Shown piece by piece: positions 9,848-19,135 of a stretch of DNA of 64,000 nucleotides. The DNA is from Paenibacillus marchantiae. Lineage in GTDB: Bacteria; Bacillota; Bacilli; Paenibacillales; Paenibacillaceae. Position 1 is the stretch's first letter. Each line of letters starts with the position of its first letter. A model generated the notes under the pieces. It was not told where the DNA came from. It made no database searches and was given only the letters and a program-made list of their open reading frames with translations. The DNA lies in NCBI RefSeq assembly GCF_028771845.1, contig NZ_CP118270.1, positions 1 through 64,000 of the forward strand, given 5' to 3'. A program made the translations under genes and the position numbers.

Positions 9848-10303
9848 CTACGAAGCCGGTGCTGTTCCGTTCTCCTGTGCCTGTTCGACAAACGTACGTA
9901 TGGTGTCATTGTCGAGTTTCCATTCGCCAAGTGAAATTCCGCGGAAGGTCACATCGACTTTCTCTGATTGAGTTCTGCCTTTAATCTCCACATTGGGACT
10001 TGTGATGGTGAACGCCCCATCCTGTCCTTTGACGTATTTAGCTTTGGAAGCTTCCTTAAGCATCATGCTGGTAGCTTCCTTCTTCAATGTGTCCATCGTA
10101 CTCGATTGTACGTCAGTAACTGTCTGTTTGATCTGATCAATGGAGATGCCGCTGTATATCAGTAGAGCCGCAATAATGATGATGGCAATCGCCCATTTCA
10201 ATACGGTTTTGACCACGTTCAGAACAAAGAACAAAATGATCAACGCAACCACGATCACCAGCCAGTTCTGCATCACAAACTCTTTGATTACTTCTATGTT
10301 CAT
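9848..10303 (-). CDS. small membrane protein of unknown function
   Basis: 151 residues from ATG 10303, chosen over an upstream ATG because GGAAGGTG precedes it at normal spacing. Two hydrophobic stretches near residues 13-50 are followed by a soluble region with an amphipathic helix and a beta-rich end (FTITSPNVEIKG, VDVTFRGISLGEW). I do not recognise a family. It sits directly upstream of the transglutaminase-like membrane protein, so the two may form a membrane complex; that is inference from adjacency only. Confidence 0.7.
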   Translation of the reverse strand: MNIEVIKEFVMQNWLVIVVALIILFFVLNVVKTVLKWAIAIIIIAALLIYSGISIDQIKQTVTDVQSSTMDTLKKEATSMMLKEASKAKYVKGQDGAFTITSPNVEIKGRTQSEKVDVTFRGISLGEWKLDNDTIRTFVEQAQENGTAPAS

Positions 10304-10519
10304 GACTACACCTTCCGTATTAGAGTTGATTATTAACACTTCCCGAATATTATACATGATTTCCGAAGCTGCTGTCAGCTAAGCCCTCCTATGTAAAAAT
10401 AAACGGTCTAAGTTCGTCCCGCCGGGCGTACAAGTAGTACCATGAGGTTCTGTCCAAGGAACGGGGAACACGTCATGACCAGTTATTGAATATGCATCGC
10501 TTAACAAGGAGGGGCTTCT

Positions 10520-11694
10520 GTGAAAACGGCCATCTGGCTATATCTATTTTTGTTCCTTGCTGTTTTTGATTTGCACGCCCAGTATCCAATCTTGACCCCT
10601 TTCGCTATCTCGCTCGGGGCGGCCCCGACCTTCATCGGCTGGATGATGGGCATCTATTCCTTGACTCATCTCCCAGGCAATCTGATCGCCGGAACCCAAA
10701 TCGACAAACATGGCAGCCGTCGTTACATTGTATTCAGTTTGCTGGGTGCAGGCATCATTTTGCTTATTCAGGCACAAATCCATACGCCATGGCAGCTGCT
10801 CGCCCTGCGCTCCATCAGCGGGTTTGTACTTGCTTTTTCTCTCCGGCCTGTCTCGCACTGCTTGCGCAACTGTCAAGTGATCCAATCAAGCAAGGCAAGT
10901 ATATGTCAGGCCATGGCGTCGTACATACGCTGGCATCCGTGGTGTCCCCTGCCGCAGGCGCATTGATCGTCGGAGCTTTAGGATTTTCCGCCACCTTTGC
11001 GAGTCTCGGTTATCTGCTCATTCTGTCCGGCGTTATCGCATGGTTATCCATGCCCAAAGGCCTCGCTGAGGTTCAGCACGAAAAAGTGACCGAGCCCGCC
11101 ATGCCTAGCAACCCAGTCGGAGAAAAAAGAAAGTTCCTGCCCGTATCCTGGCGATACTTTGCTCTGCCCCTTGTCATTGCGTGTGCCCAAGGAATTCTTT
11201 TTTTTGAACTACCACTGCGCGGAGGCGGACATTCGTCCATGATGTCTACCGGGCTTTTGTTTTCCATTATCAGTATTGGAGCACTATTTACCCTGAGCTT
11301 GCTATTTCTCAACCGTTATTCCCCCAAACTGCGGTTGATTGCAGGTGTACTGCTAATGTCTTTATGTTTCTTTGCTATGGCGGCCATACCACAGATTCCG
11401 TTATCATCCGTGCTTTTCGTTCTGGGGATGTCTAAAGGCATTATTTTCCCAGCCATGGCAACACTCTTTATTCATTTAAGCGGTGGAAACAAGCTGGGTC
11501 GCATCTTCTCATTGCAATCCATTGCTACCTCCATCGGTTCTTTCATCGGCCCCATCACAGCAGGACAGCTTCGTGTGGGTTTATCGCCGTATTTCATTGC
11601 CTTTGTATTATTGATGATCGGCATAATGCTGCTCCCTTATTTCACAGCCAGACGCGAAGCTTCCCTATCTGATCCTAAAAGCATACTGGGTTAA
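10520..11694 (+). pseudogene. MFS transporter, one-base deletion in a T run
   Basis: The two overlapping frames together make a major facilitator protein of about 390 residues with twelve hydrophobic segments. The first frame carries the loop 2-3 motif GTQIDKHGSRR and is lost after SGFVLAF; the second resumes SPACLALLAQLSSDP. The join lies at about 10831-10835, where five T are present and six would keep the frame. GTG start with AAGGAGGGG upstream. The substrate is unknown; drug or sugar export are both common for this type. As sequenced it would make a truncated product. Confidence 0.85.
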
Positions 11695-11882
11695 CCGTAT
11701 CAGATGATCTATGTCCAAACCCTTTGACAACAGAAAAGCTTGTATTTTTCTTGGCTTTGCATCATTCCCCCATTTACAGCTAAACTATATAAAATGGACT
11801 GATGTTTTACACACAAACGAGGTGACTTCTTCATCTTCAAGATTTTGTTAAATATCCTCATTAGGAATGGATGATCAGCAGA

Positions 11883-12016
11883 AGTAGTGGAGGGGACGGA
11901 ATCGATTCTGAAGAAGCGGTAGCGTTCGCCTTTGACTCCAGATGCTATACCTTTCAAAAATAAATTCAAAACATTTGGAGGCAACAGCGATCGAAAGAAC
12001 GATCCGTAGACGGAAC
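11883..12016 (+). repeat. dispersed structured repeat, copy 1
   Basis: This copy shares two blocks with 31854-32025 in opposite orientation. The left block is AGTAGTGnAGGGGACG with ATCGATTCTGAAGAAGCG; the right block is TTTGGAGnCAACAGCGATCG followed by AAAGAACGATC. GATCG-AAAGAA-CGATC is a perfect 5-bp hairpin. TTGACTCCA pairs with TTGGAGGCAA across a variable middle. No coding potential is evident. It fills most of the 500-base gap between the MFS gene and the Toprim gene. Confidence 0.8.
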
Positions 12017-12199
12017 GACCACTGTTGCTGAGACATTCAGTTTCAGAATGTGGAAAAGAAGTTAGAAATCAAAGATGTTTCTGTCAGCGTAGTCGCATGT
12101 GTAGAAATTAGAAGGTCCATTTTATATAATCCAGTCGATTTTCGCTGCAACATTTCCCGGGGAATGTCGACATAAGCTCTCGATCAAGAGGTGAATATG

Positions 12200-12547
12200 A
12201 TGCCTATTCATGTCATTGTGGAAGGTAAAAACGACCGCAGCAAACTAAAACGTCTTGTAGGACCCGAAATCAACATTTTGTGCACGTTTGGAACACTGAA
12301 TTCTCTCAAGCTTGAGTCGCTGCGCAAACAGGTTGGTTACGACGAGGTCTACTTATTTATGGATAATGACAGTTCGGGCAAAAAAATTAGGGGTGTGCTG
12401 CGAGATGCCTTCCCAGATGCAGTACAGATGTATACACGACGCGGTTACGCTGGTGTAGAAGGAACTCCCGATGAATACATCATCGCCCAGCTGGAGAAAG
12501 CCGGATTGGAATCGTATATCCAATATCCTGAACTCCCATCGTTTTAA
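12200..12547 (+). CDS. small Toprim-domain protein
   Basis: 115 residues forming little more than a Toprim fold: IHVIVEGKNDRSKLK supplies the first conserved Glu, and YLFMDNDSSGKKIR the DxD-type metal site. Toprim domains occur in primases, topoisomerases and the 5S maturase RNase M5; this one is shorter than RNase M5 and I cannot assign its substrate. ATG 12200 is preferred because AGAGGTG lies 6 bases upstream; ATG 12197 and GTG 12191 are too close. A strong terminator follows. Confidence 0.75.
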   Translation: MPIHVIVEGKNDRSKLKRLVGPEINILCTFGTLNSLKLESLRKQVGYDEVYLFMDNDSSGKKIRGVLRDAFPDAVQMYTRRGYAGVEGTPDEYIIAQLEKAGLESYIQYPELPSF

Positions 12548-12552
12548 ACCGT

Positions 12553-12603
12553 AAGAGGCTGCTCGCCGGGGTATTCATTCATCCCAGGAAGCAGCCTCTT
12601 TAT
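12553..12603 (+). terminator. intrinsic terminator after the Toprim gene
   Basis: AAGAGGCTGCT pairs with AGCAGCCTCTT and is followed by TATT. The same stem read on the other strand could serve the convergent sco gene. Confidence 0.8.
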
Positions 12604-12627
12604 TGGCTTGTTATTATGAACGCTTTT

Positions 12628-13242
12628 TTATTCCTTGATCAGATTGCGAATGTCTTCCGCAATGACTGCTGGTTCAACATCCTCTGTATTAAACGCATTG
12701 TATACCTTGCGCAACTGGTTATTCCGATCCACCAATCCAATCATGTTCATATGGGCAAAATCGTCCTTGTTCTCACCCTGAATGAGGATCTGGAATGAAT
12801 CCTTGGCGAGCTGCTTCGTTTGATCCATATCCCCCCGCAGGAAGTACCAGCCATTATAATCCGCATGGAATCGATCTGCAAATTCCTTAATCTTCTCCTT
12901 AGTATCCACTTTCGGATCAAACGAGATGGATACAAAGGAGACATCCTTACCAAAGGTATCGTCCTCTTTTAACAGATCCTGCACCTGAGATAACGTAAAC
13001 GTCGTAATTGGGCACACATCCGGACAACTGGTGAAATAAAAGTAGAACAAACGCACCTTACCTTTGGTATCATCCAGAGATACTGTGCTTCCATCCACAT
13101 TTTCCATCGAAAAGGATTGAATCTCCCGAATTTCGGGTAACTTTTCCTTGCTGGCAAATACGGTGCCCCACATTAAATACACCGCCATAATTAGTGCAAG
13201 CCCTAACAGCATCCATGTCCATTTATACTTTTTTAGCATCAT
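12628..13242 (-). CDS. Sco/SenC-family copper chaperone for cytochrome oxidase
   Basis: 204 residues with an N-terminal membrane anchor (about residues 9-28) and a thioredoxin-like domain outside the membrane. The copper site is CPDVCP (Cys73, Cys77) plus the distal His164 in DDFAHMNMI. Sco proteins deliver copper to the CuA centre of cytochrome c oxidase. The neighbouring ctaB gene on the same strand makes heme O for the same oxidase, which supports the role. Start is the first of two ATG codons; the second (13239) is equally good. Confidence 0.92.
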   Translation of the reverse strand: MMLKKYKWTWMLLGLALIMAVYLMWGTVFASKEKLPEIREIQSFSMENVDGSTVSLDDTKGKVRLFYFYFTSCPDVCPITTFTLSQVQDLLKEDDTFGKDVSFVSISFDPKVDTKEKIKEFADRFHADYNGWYFLRGDMDQTKQLAKDSFQILIQGENKDDFAHMNMIGLVDRNNQLRKVYNAFNTEDVEPAVIAEDIRNLIKE

Positions 13243-13469
13243 TATCGTCCCTTCCGACTATCAGATCATATGAATACGCATACATAAAGTTTTAACGGTT
13301 ATCTATAAAAATCATGGACTTGAATTGTGTTTTTAATGACTTTTCCTCATTCCCATACCACTTTGATGCATATGTATACCAAGAACCCAACCGACAATGG
13401 GCCCCTTGTTATTGTAACTGTTCCACGGACCCGTGCCCATCTAATGTTTATTAAAGCATTTCATGCTGC

Positions 13470-14399
13470 TCATTTGTGCACTGTATCCAGAATCATCAAT
13501 ATAAAACTCAAAGAAAGATAGTTAATGGAGTAAAGGAATACCTTTTTGGCCCAGGCATCTGTATTTTGTGCACGAAAGCCTTTAAGTGCGTAGTACAGCC
13601 ACAGCACGGAAAGTATCAGTGAGACGGTAAGATAGAAGATTCCTGCATACCCGTAAGCATACATGAGGACCGGGACAAAGATTTGCAAAACCAGATAAGG
13701 AATCATCTGAATCTTGGTCCGTTCAATACCCTTTACAACCGGTAGTAGTGGAAATCCACCAGCCCGATAATCTTCCACCCTGCGGATCGCGAGCGCCCAG
13801 AAGTGTGGAGGCTGCCATAAAAACAACATGGCCAGAAGCAGCCATGCACCAAGATCCATACGCCCGGTTACTGCGACATACCCGATGACTGGCGGCATTG
13901 CACCAGACAGACCACCAATGGAAGTGCTCCATGTCGACGAACGTTTTAACCAAAGGGTGTACATAATCACATAGACAAACATGCCAAAAATGCCGCATAA
14001 TCCGGCAAGTACCCCGGAGAAGGAAAAGAGTACGGATAATCCAATCACACCCAAAATAATGGCATAGGATAGAACGACTTTGGGTGTTAAACGTCCTGTT
14101 GGCAAGGACCTGTTGCGAGTACGTTCCATTTTGAGATCAAGTTCACGATCAAAGTAGTTGTTAAATACACAAGAAGAAGCCATAATCAGCACCGTTCCAA
14201 GCAGGGTCAGCACCATCTTGCCATAGTTGACGTCCCACTGGGATGCAAGCCAAAAGCCACCAAAAACCGCAATAAGGTTGGTTCGAAGAATGCCCGGTTT
14301 CGTAATATGGATAAAATCTTTCCACGTCCCTGATTTCATCGGAGGCGCAGATCGTGTTGCCGAATCGGAAGAAGCCTGGTATCTCAATGGATTGTCCAC
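13470..14399 (-). CDS. ctaB: protoheme IX farnesyltransferase (heme O synthase)
   Basis: 309-residue UbiA-family prenyltransferase with about nine membrane helices. The first aspartate-rich motif NNYFDRELD (Asp84, Asp88) binds the Mg-diphosphate of farnesyl-PP; the basic ERTRNR follows, and the conserved WQPPHFWALA helix is present. It converts heme B to heme O for cytochrome oxidase. Start GTG at 14399 has GAAGGAGGA upstream. The Sco gene lies about 230 bases downstream on the same strand; the gap between them shows no gene. Confidence 0.95.
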   Translation of the reverse strand: MDNPLRYQASSDSATRSAPPMKSGTWKDFIHITKPGILRTNLIAVFGGFWLASQWDVNYGKMVLTLLGTVLIMASSCVFNNYFDRELDLKMERTRNRSLPTGRLTPKVVLSYAIILGVIGLSVLFSFSGVLAGLCGIFGMFVYVIMYTLWLKRSSTWSTSIGGLSGAMPPVIGYVAVTGRMDLGAWLLLAMLFLWQPPHFWALAIRRVEDYRAGGFPLLPVVKGIERTKIQMIPYLVLQIFVPVLMYAYGYAGIFYLTVSLILSVLWLYYALKGFRAQNTDAWAKKVFLYSINYLSLSFILMILDTVHK

Positions 14400-14652
14400 G
14401 CTTGTGAATCCTCCTTCTTCTTGATCTCATGGAGGTTTCTCTCTCTGCCTCCGATATAAAGTTTATCACAGGAAAAGGAAAAAGAGTTTGACAATGCTCG
14501 TACAATTGCTGTCAATTGAGCAGGTTCTTGTCATATCTTTGGAAATTAGGGTGTTTTGCTTCCCGGTAGGCGGATAATATACACTATATATGGGTATCAC
14601 CTAGATAGAGAAGCAACTCGCATTAACGATACACCACACAAAGGAGACGTTT

Positions 14653-15633
14653 ATGGATACTTCTACACATTTTGTCATGGGGATTGGTTTGGCCGGTCTG
14701 GCTTATGTCGATCCTGTTGTCGCGACGAGTCCCATGCTCGCAGCTGCGGTCATGGTTGGTACCATTGCAGGCTCGCAGGCTCCTGACATCGACACTGCGT
14801 TACGTCTCAAAAGTAACTCGCTCTACATTCGGAATCACCGGGGTATGTCTCATTCATTGCCATTTCTACTGTTATGGGTTCTGCTCATCACCGGAGTCAT
14901 TGCACTGATCTTCCCGGGTGTCGCTGTTGGACACGTCGCGGCCTGGACTGCTGTCGCTGTAGGCGTGCACGTTTTTACCGATTTATTCAATACCTATGGA
15001 ACCCAGGCAGCACGACCTTTTACAGAACGCTGGATTGCCTGGAACATCATTCATATTTTTGATCCGTTTCTGTTTACCACACATGTGCTGGCCATTTTGT
15101 TATGGGCTTTCGATCTGATCGCCCCTGCTCCACTCTTTGTTTCACTGTATATTTTGATTGGCTTGTATTATGTATGGCGGACAATAGCACGTGCTATGGC
15201 TGTTAGACAGGTGAAACGACTCGACAAAAATAATTCTGAGGCTCATTATATGGTCATCCCAACGATATCCTGGAACCGCTGGCATGTGGTGAAAAGATTT
15301 GTAGACGGCAGTTATGAGATTGGCAAAATGGATCATTCCGTCCTAACCTGGAATCTCCATGCTTCATCGTCCACTCACGCGGCTGTCGCCGCCTCACGCA
15401 AATCTCCTGAAGTCACTGCGTTTCTGTACTTCACCTCCTATGCTGTTGCAGAGGTGGAAGAATTACCAGCAGGATACAAGGTTCGCTGGGCAGATGTGCG
15501 TTATCGACACCGCAAACAATATCCATTTGTCGCTGTAGTCGTTATGGATCGAAATTTCGAAACGATTGATACGTATGTCGGCTGGTTAAGTGACGAGAAA
15601 ATGGATAAAAAACTTTTATCCGCACGCTCTTGA
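14653..15633 (+). CDS. yfhP: YfhP-like membrane metal-dependent hydrolase
   Basis: 326 residues, the length of B. subtilis YfhP. The N-terminus MDTSTHFVMG, GSQAPDIDTA and RNHRGMSHS carry the histidines and aspartates of the YdjM/DUF457 metal-dependent hydrolase family, among four or five membrane helices; the last ~120 residues are soluble. The reaction is not known to me. AAAGGAG precedes the ATG at 14653. It converges with a SASP gene and shares its terminator. Confidence 0.85.
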   Translation: MDTSTHFVMGIGLAGLAYVDPVVATSPMLAAAVMVGTIAGSQAPDIDTALRLKSNSLYIRNHRGMSHSLPFLLLWVLLITGVIALIFPGVAVGHVAAWTAVAVGVHVFTDLFNTYGTQAARPFTERWIAWNIIHIFDPFLFTTHVLAILLWAFDLIAPAPLFVSLYILIGLYYVWRTIARAMAVRQVKRLDKNNSEAHYMVIPTISWNRWHVVKRFVDGSYEIGKMDHSVLTWNLHASSSTHAAVAASRKSPEVTAFLYFTSYAVAEVEELPAGYKVRWADVRYRHRKQYPFVAVVVMDRNFETIDTYVGWLSDEKMDKKLLSARS

Positions 15634-15684
15634 CGAAAGGTGCATGGAAGGGCACAATCAGACATAGGAACGAATGCGCGCGAG

Positions 15685-15714
15685 AAAGCCCGGAGCGTTT
15701 CCGCTCCGGGCTTC
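15685..15714. terminator. shared terminator of yfhP and the first SASP gene
   Basis: AAGCCCGGAGC and GCTCCGGGCTT form a perfect 11-bp stem around GTTTCC-type loop sequence between two convergent genes. The T tracts are poor on both sides, so efficiency is uncertain. Confidence 0.65.
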
Positions 15715-15740
15715 TGCTTGTTGCTTTTTGGTTATAATAA

Positions 15741-15959
15741 TTATTTGCCAGACCCAGCCAGAGACTGCTCAGCGATTTGTACCAGACGTTTGGTGATATA
15801 CCCGCCCAGAGATCCTGTCTCACGGGAAGTGTAGTTACCGTAGTAACCGTCTTGTGGGATAGTTACACCCAGTTCTTGTGCAGCTTCGATTTTCAATTGT
15901 TGCAGTGCTGAGTTTGCTTGAGGTACCACCAAGTTGTTAGAACGAGATCCTTGAGCCAT
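15741..15959 (-). CDS. small acid-soluble spore protein, alpha/beta type
   Basis: 72 residues with the family core NNLVVPQANSALQQLK, KIEAAQELGV and the C-terminal GGYITKRLVQIAEQ. Such proteins coat spore DNA, switch it to an A-like form and protect it from UV and heat, and are degraded by GPR at germination. Nearly the same protein is encoded on the other strand at 19136-19369. A sigma-G-like promoter lies at 16014-16042, and GGGAG precedes the ATG. Confidence 0.96.
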   Translation of the reverse strand: MAQGSRSNNLVVPQANSALQQLKIEAAQELGVTIPQDGYYGNYTSRETGSLGGYITKRLVQIAEQSLAGSGK

Positions 15960-16013
15960 ATTTAAAATCTCCCTTCAATCTGTGTCTGTAATGTAATTGC
16001 AAGCTTGCAAGAT

Positions 16014-16042
16014 TATTATGGCTCGTGCGCTTCAGGTTATAC
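16014..16042 (-). promoter_or_regulatory. sigma-G-like promoter of the first SASP gene
   Basis: Minus strand GTATA (16042-16038), 17-base spacer, CATAATA (16020-16014). This matches the forespore sigma-G pattern GNATR-N17/18-CATNNTA and lies about 55 bases before the SASP start, where a forespore promoter is expected. Confidence 0.7.
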
Positions 16043-16079
16043 GGAATTTCATCAAATTTCTATATGGAGGTTTTTCCCA

Positions 16080-16277
16080 ATGAGCAAAGGTTTATCGCTA
16101 TGGTTTGCATTCTCTTCGATTATGTTGTTAGCGGTTACGGCGATTATGATCTCTTACTCCGGCTGGTTGGCTACGCTGCTGTTTGTCGTGTCCGTTGCCA
16201 ACATCGGCTGGGGATTCGTTATTCGTGCAAAAAAAGAGCGTCGTGAAGCACGTACCACCTCGGAAACCGCCTCTTGA
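16080..16277 (+). CDS. small two-helix membrane protein
   Basis: 65 residues from ATG 16080, with TGGAGG 9 bases upstream; a longer reading frame to 16005 has no ribosome site. Two hydrophobic segments (about residues 5-23 and 29-46) are followed by a basic tail KKERREARTT. The layout resembles the YlaF/DUF5325 family, but I would not assert homology. It converges with trpS and shares a bidirectional terminator. Confidence 0.65.
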   Translation: MSKGLSLWFAFSSIMLLAVTAIMISYSGWLATLLFVVSVANIGWGFVIRAKKERREARTTSETAS

Positions 16278-16310
16278 CCGGTAAACTTCATAGGTATAGT
16301 ACGAAACGAT

Positions 16311-16345
16311 AATAAAGAGGAGCCCCATCAGGGCTCCTCTTTATT
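16311..16345. terminator. bidirectional terminator between the small membrane gene and trpS
   Basis: AAATAAAGAGGAGCCC-type left arm and GGGCTCCTCTTTATT right arm form a stem of 12 or more bp around CATCA, with A and T runs on the two sides so that it can work in both directions. Confidence 0.88.
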
Positions 16346-16387
16346 ATGTGAACGATTCATCTACTTTAAGTTACTTGCCTCGTCCAA

Positions 16388-17380
16388 CTACAACGTACGT
16401 CTAGGAACAAACCCCATACGTTCTTTAACCGCATTAAGTGTCTGAGAAGCCACCGCTTCTGCCCGACGAGCTGAAGTTTCCAGGATGTCTGCTAATTCGC
16501 CAGACTCACGAATCTCACGATACCGTTCCTGTAAAGGTTCAATAACGGATACGACCACTTCAGCCAGTTCTTTTTTGAACGGACCATACATTTTGCCTTC
16601 ATAGCGCTCCGCTACTTCTTTCAATGACAGACCTGCGCATTCAGCGTAGATACTCATCAGGTTGCTGACCTCAGGTTTGTTTGCCGGATCATATACAACT
16701 TCACGACCGGAATCGGTTGTGGCACGACTGATTTTTTTGCGGATGACATCTGGCGGATCAAGCAAGGCAATGTAGCTGCCTGCATTGGGATTACTTTTGC
16801 TCATTTTGGAAGATGCATCATCCAGTGACATTACACGAGCACCCACCTGTGGAATATAAGGGTCTGGAATCGTGAAATACTCACCATAACGGTGGTTAAA
16901 GCGTCCCGCCAGATCGCGTGTCAGTTCCAGATGCTGCTTCTGATCCTCTCCTACAGGCACAAGATCAGCATTATACAGCAAAATATCAGCAGCCATTAAT
17001 GAAGGATAGACAAACAGCCCGGCGCCAACGGAATCTTTACCGGATGATTTGTCCTTGAACTGAGTCATGCGTTCGAGCTCGCCCATCGATGTCAGTGTAG
17101 TCATCAACCAGCCCAATTCCGCGTGCTGCGGTACATGGGATTGCAGAAACACATTGGATTTCGTAGGATCGATTCCTGCTGCGATGAATAAGGCAGCTAC
17201 CGCCTCAGATTGCTCACGCAGCGCTGCTGGCTCTTGAGCTACCGTTACAGCGTGAAGATCAACCACCATGAAGTGACATTGGTAGTCATGCTGCAATTTC
17301 ACAAAGTTCTTAATTGCTCCGATGTAGTTGCCCAATGTGAGCTTGCCACTCGGCTGAATTCCCGAAAGTACTGTTTTCAT
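16388..17380 (-). CDS. trpS: tryptophanyl-tRNA synthetase
   Basis: 330-residue class I synthetase that charges tRNA-Trp. The HIGH-type signature is PSGKLTLGN (residues 10-18) and the second signature KMSKS is at 192-196; VGEDQKQHLELTRD is typical of TrpRS. AGGAGG lies upstream of ATG 17380. A complete T-box leader with a TGG specifier precedes it, so expression should rise when tRNA-Trp is uncharged. The tRNA-Trp gene is also in this window at 61270-61343. Confidence 0.97.
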   Translation of the reverse strand: MKTVLSGIQPSGKLTLGNYIGAIKNFVKLQHDYQCHFMVVDLHAVTVAQEPAALREQSEAVAALFIAAGIDPTKSNVFLQSHVPQHAELGWLMTTLTSMGELERMTQFKDKSSGKDSVGAGLFVYPSLMAADILLYNADLVPVGEDQKQHLELTRDLAGRFNHRYGEYFTIPDPYIPQVGARVMSLDDASSKMSKSNPNAGSYIALLDPPDVIRKKISRATTDSGREVVYDPANKPEVSNLMSIYAECAGLSLKEVAERYEGKMYGPFKKELAEVVVSVIEPLQERYREIRESGELADILETSARRAEAVASQTLNAVKERMGFVPRRTL

Positions 17381-17427
17381 TTCACATAACGCCTCCTATT
17401 TGTTTTGTTCCTATTCTCCGCGAACGC

Positions 17428-17735
17428 AAAAAGGCCCCACATCCGCAAGGGACGTGAGACCGTGGTGCCACCCTTATTCGCATTTCTCCATTCCTCTAGA
17501 CCTGATTAAATCATGTAGAAGAAATGCCTTCATTTCTCCGTAACGTGGAGTATACGTCCAATTCTACTAAGGATAGCCCAAGATCAGACTTCGCCTGTTC
17601 AAACCAGCACTCAAGGGTCCATTCGGTAAAGAGTTCACACCGGTTCACATCACCCACCGGCTTTCTGAAGAGAGTTCTCTTGGCTTACTTGTCCCTGTCA
17701 TCGCTTTGCTTATCATTCATTGGATAAAACGCATC
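17428..17735 (-). promoter_or_regulatory. trpS: Trp-specific T-box leader of trpS
   Basis: On the minus strand the leader shows the stem I bulge elements GATGACAGGGACAAGTA and GATGTGAACCGGT, the specifier context GAATGGACCCTTGAG with TGG at 17621-17619, and the T-box AGGGTGGCACCACG at 17474-17461. The competing terminator pairs GGTCTCACGTCC with GGATGTGGGGCC (12 bp with G-U pairs) followed by TTTTT at 17432-17428. Uncharged tRNA-Trp would pair with the specifier and the T-box bulge and favour the antiterminator. Confidence 0.95.
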
Positions 17736-17959
17736 GTTCAGAATACCATCTTAATCCGCACGAAGCAGAATGTCAAAATGGGAATAGCTTTTTTTACCCA
17801 CTTAACAGAAATCTGTTATGATGGAATTGCTTATCCTAATCACCAGCATTCATTCGGTATGCTAATGGGATAAGTGGCATGTACACAATGACACGCCTGC
17901 AACGGCAGATAGGAATGGTCGTTTGCAGACAGATTTCAAGTGGGAAAAGGAGCATCGAT

Positions 17960-18934
17960 ATGAAAAAAGTGACCAAAGGCCAATGGAATGGTTACGACAC
18001 GTATATCCTACATAGCCGTGAATTGGAGATTACCCTGCTGCCACGTCTTGGAAATAATATTATTTCGATTCGCGATTTAGTGCAGGGCCGCGATGTCGTT
18101 CGCAGTCCGGAAGAAGACGAACTTGCCTTTTATTTGCAGAAGCCGTATCACTTCGGCGTTCCGCTTCTTGTTCCGCCAGGCCGCATTCATCGAGGACAAT
18201 TCGAATATGAGGGAGTTCATTACCAATTCGATCAGAATACCGCCAATGACAACCATATTCACGGCCTCCACCGCAGCCAGTCCTGGTGTGTCAGCGACAT
18301 CGAAGAAGATGAAGATGGCTGTGCAATTACAACGGAATTATTAACTGAAAATGAAAAGCATTGGATGGCTCAATTTCCAATTCCTTTGAAGCTTGAGATG
18401 ACGTTCAGACTACAAAACGCGGTGTTAAGCCAGCGTCTGCGTGTGACCAATCTGAGCTCTACTCCTGCTCCTTTTGGAATGGGATATCATACATGGTTTC
18501 TGCTTGACGGCAAACCTGCCGAATGGTCACTTCAACTTCCTGTGTCCGGAATTTACGCTCAGAATGAAGAACAACTGCCTACTGGTGAGATTGAATCTCT
18601 CGGAGAATGGTCTTCTTTAAACGAAGGCATGAACATGCAAGGACGAAACTGGGATACCATTTTGAAAGCTGCCGAAGGGCAACCAGCAGTAGCTCACTTG
18701 CGCAGACAGGATGGATATACGCTGAAATATTCAGCGGATGAGGCATATTTCAAACATTGGGTCCTCTTTACAAAGGGCGAATCCGATCAATTTCTATGCA
18801 TTGAACCTTATACCTGGCTTCCTGATGCACCCAATTTGAATTTAACAGACGAGCAAACGGGACTGATTCGTCTAGAACCTAAACAGCCCGTTGAGCTATT
18901 TACACGTATTGAGATTGTTCCGCCAACCGAGTAG
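17960..18934 (+). CDS. aldose 1-epimerase family protein
   Basis: 324 residues from ATG 17960, which has AAAAGGAG 7 bases upstream; the frame extends further 5' without support. The sequence follows the galactose mutarotase-like beta-sandwich: ITLLPRLGNNIIS near the start, GVPLLVPPGRI, NDNHIHGLHRSQSW with the conserved histidines, GMGYHTWF and a C-terminal FLCIEPYTW with the catalytic Glu. The enzyme interconverts alpha and beta anomers of an aldose; the sugar is not evident. It stands alone with its own terminator. Confidence 0.85.
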   Translation: MKKVTKGQWNGYDTYILHSRELEITLLPRLGNNIISIRDLVQGRDVVRSPEEDELAFYLQKPYHFGVPLLVPPGRIHRGQFEYEGVHYQFDQNTANDNHIHGLHRSQSWCVSDIEEDEDGCAITTELLTENEKHWMAQFPIPLKLEMTFRLQNAVLSQRLRVTNLSSTPAPFGMGYHTWFLLDGKPAEWSLQLPVSGIYAQNEEQLPTGEIESLGEWSSLNEGMNMQGRNWDTILKAAEGQPAVAHLRRQDGYTLKYSADEAYFKHWVLFTKGESDQFLCIEPYTWLPDAPNLNLTDEQTGLIRLEPKQPVELFTRIEIVPPTE

Positions 18935-18998
18935 TAATCTTGTACTCTCAGGGATCTTCTAGGGAACATAACCCCTATTTTTTCCTTTTATTCTACGT

Positions 18999-19026
18999 AG
19001 CCGATCCATACTGGGTCGGCTTTTTT
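18999..19026 (+). terminator. terminator of the epimerase gene
   Basis: AGCCGATCC and GGGTCGGCT form a 9-bp stem around ATACT, followed by six T. Confidence 0.85.
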
Positions 19027-19076
19027 CATGTTATATCTCATTTCTATTATCCAAATTTTCCCTTACGCCATATCAT

Positions 19077-19105
19077 GCATATTTCCTCATTCTCTAACCA
19101 TACTA
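19077..19105 (+). promoter_or_regulatory. sigma-G-like promoter of the second SASP gene
   Basis: GCATA (19077-19081), a 17-base spacer and CATACTA (19099-19105) fit the forespore sigma-G pattern. It lies 30 bases before the SASP start. Confidence 0.7.
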
Positions 19106-19135
19106 ACATCACCAAGCCATAAGGAGGTGACACAC

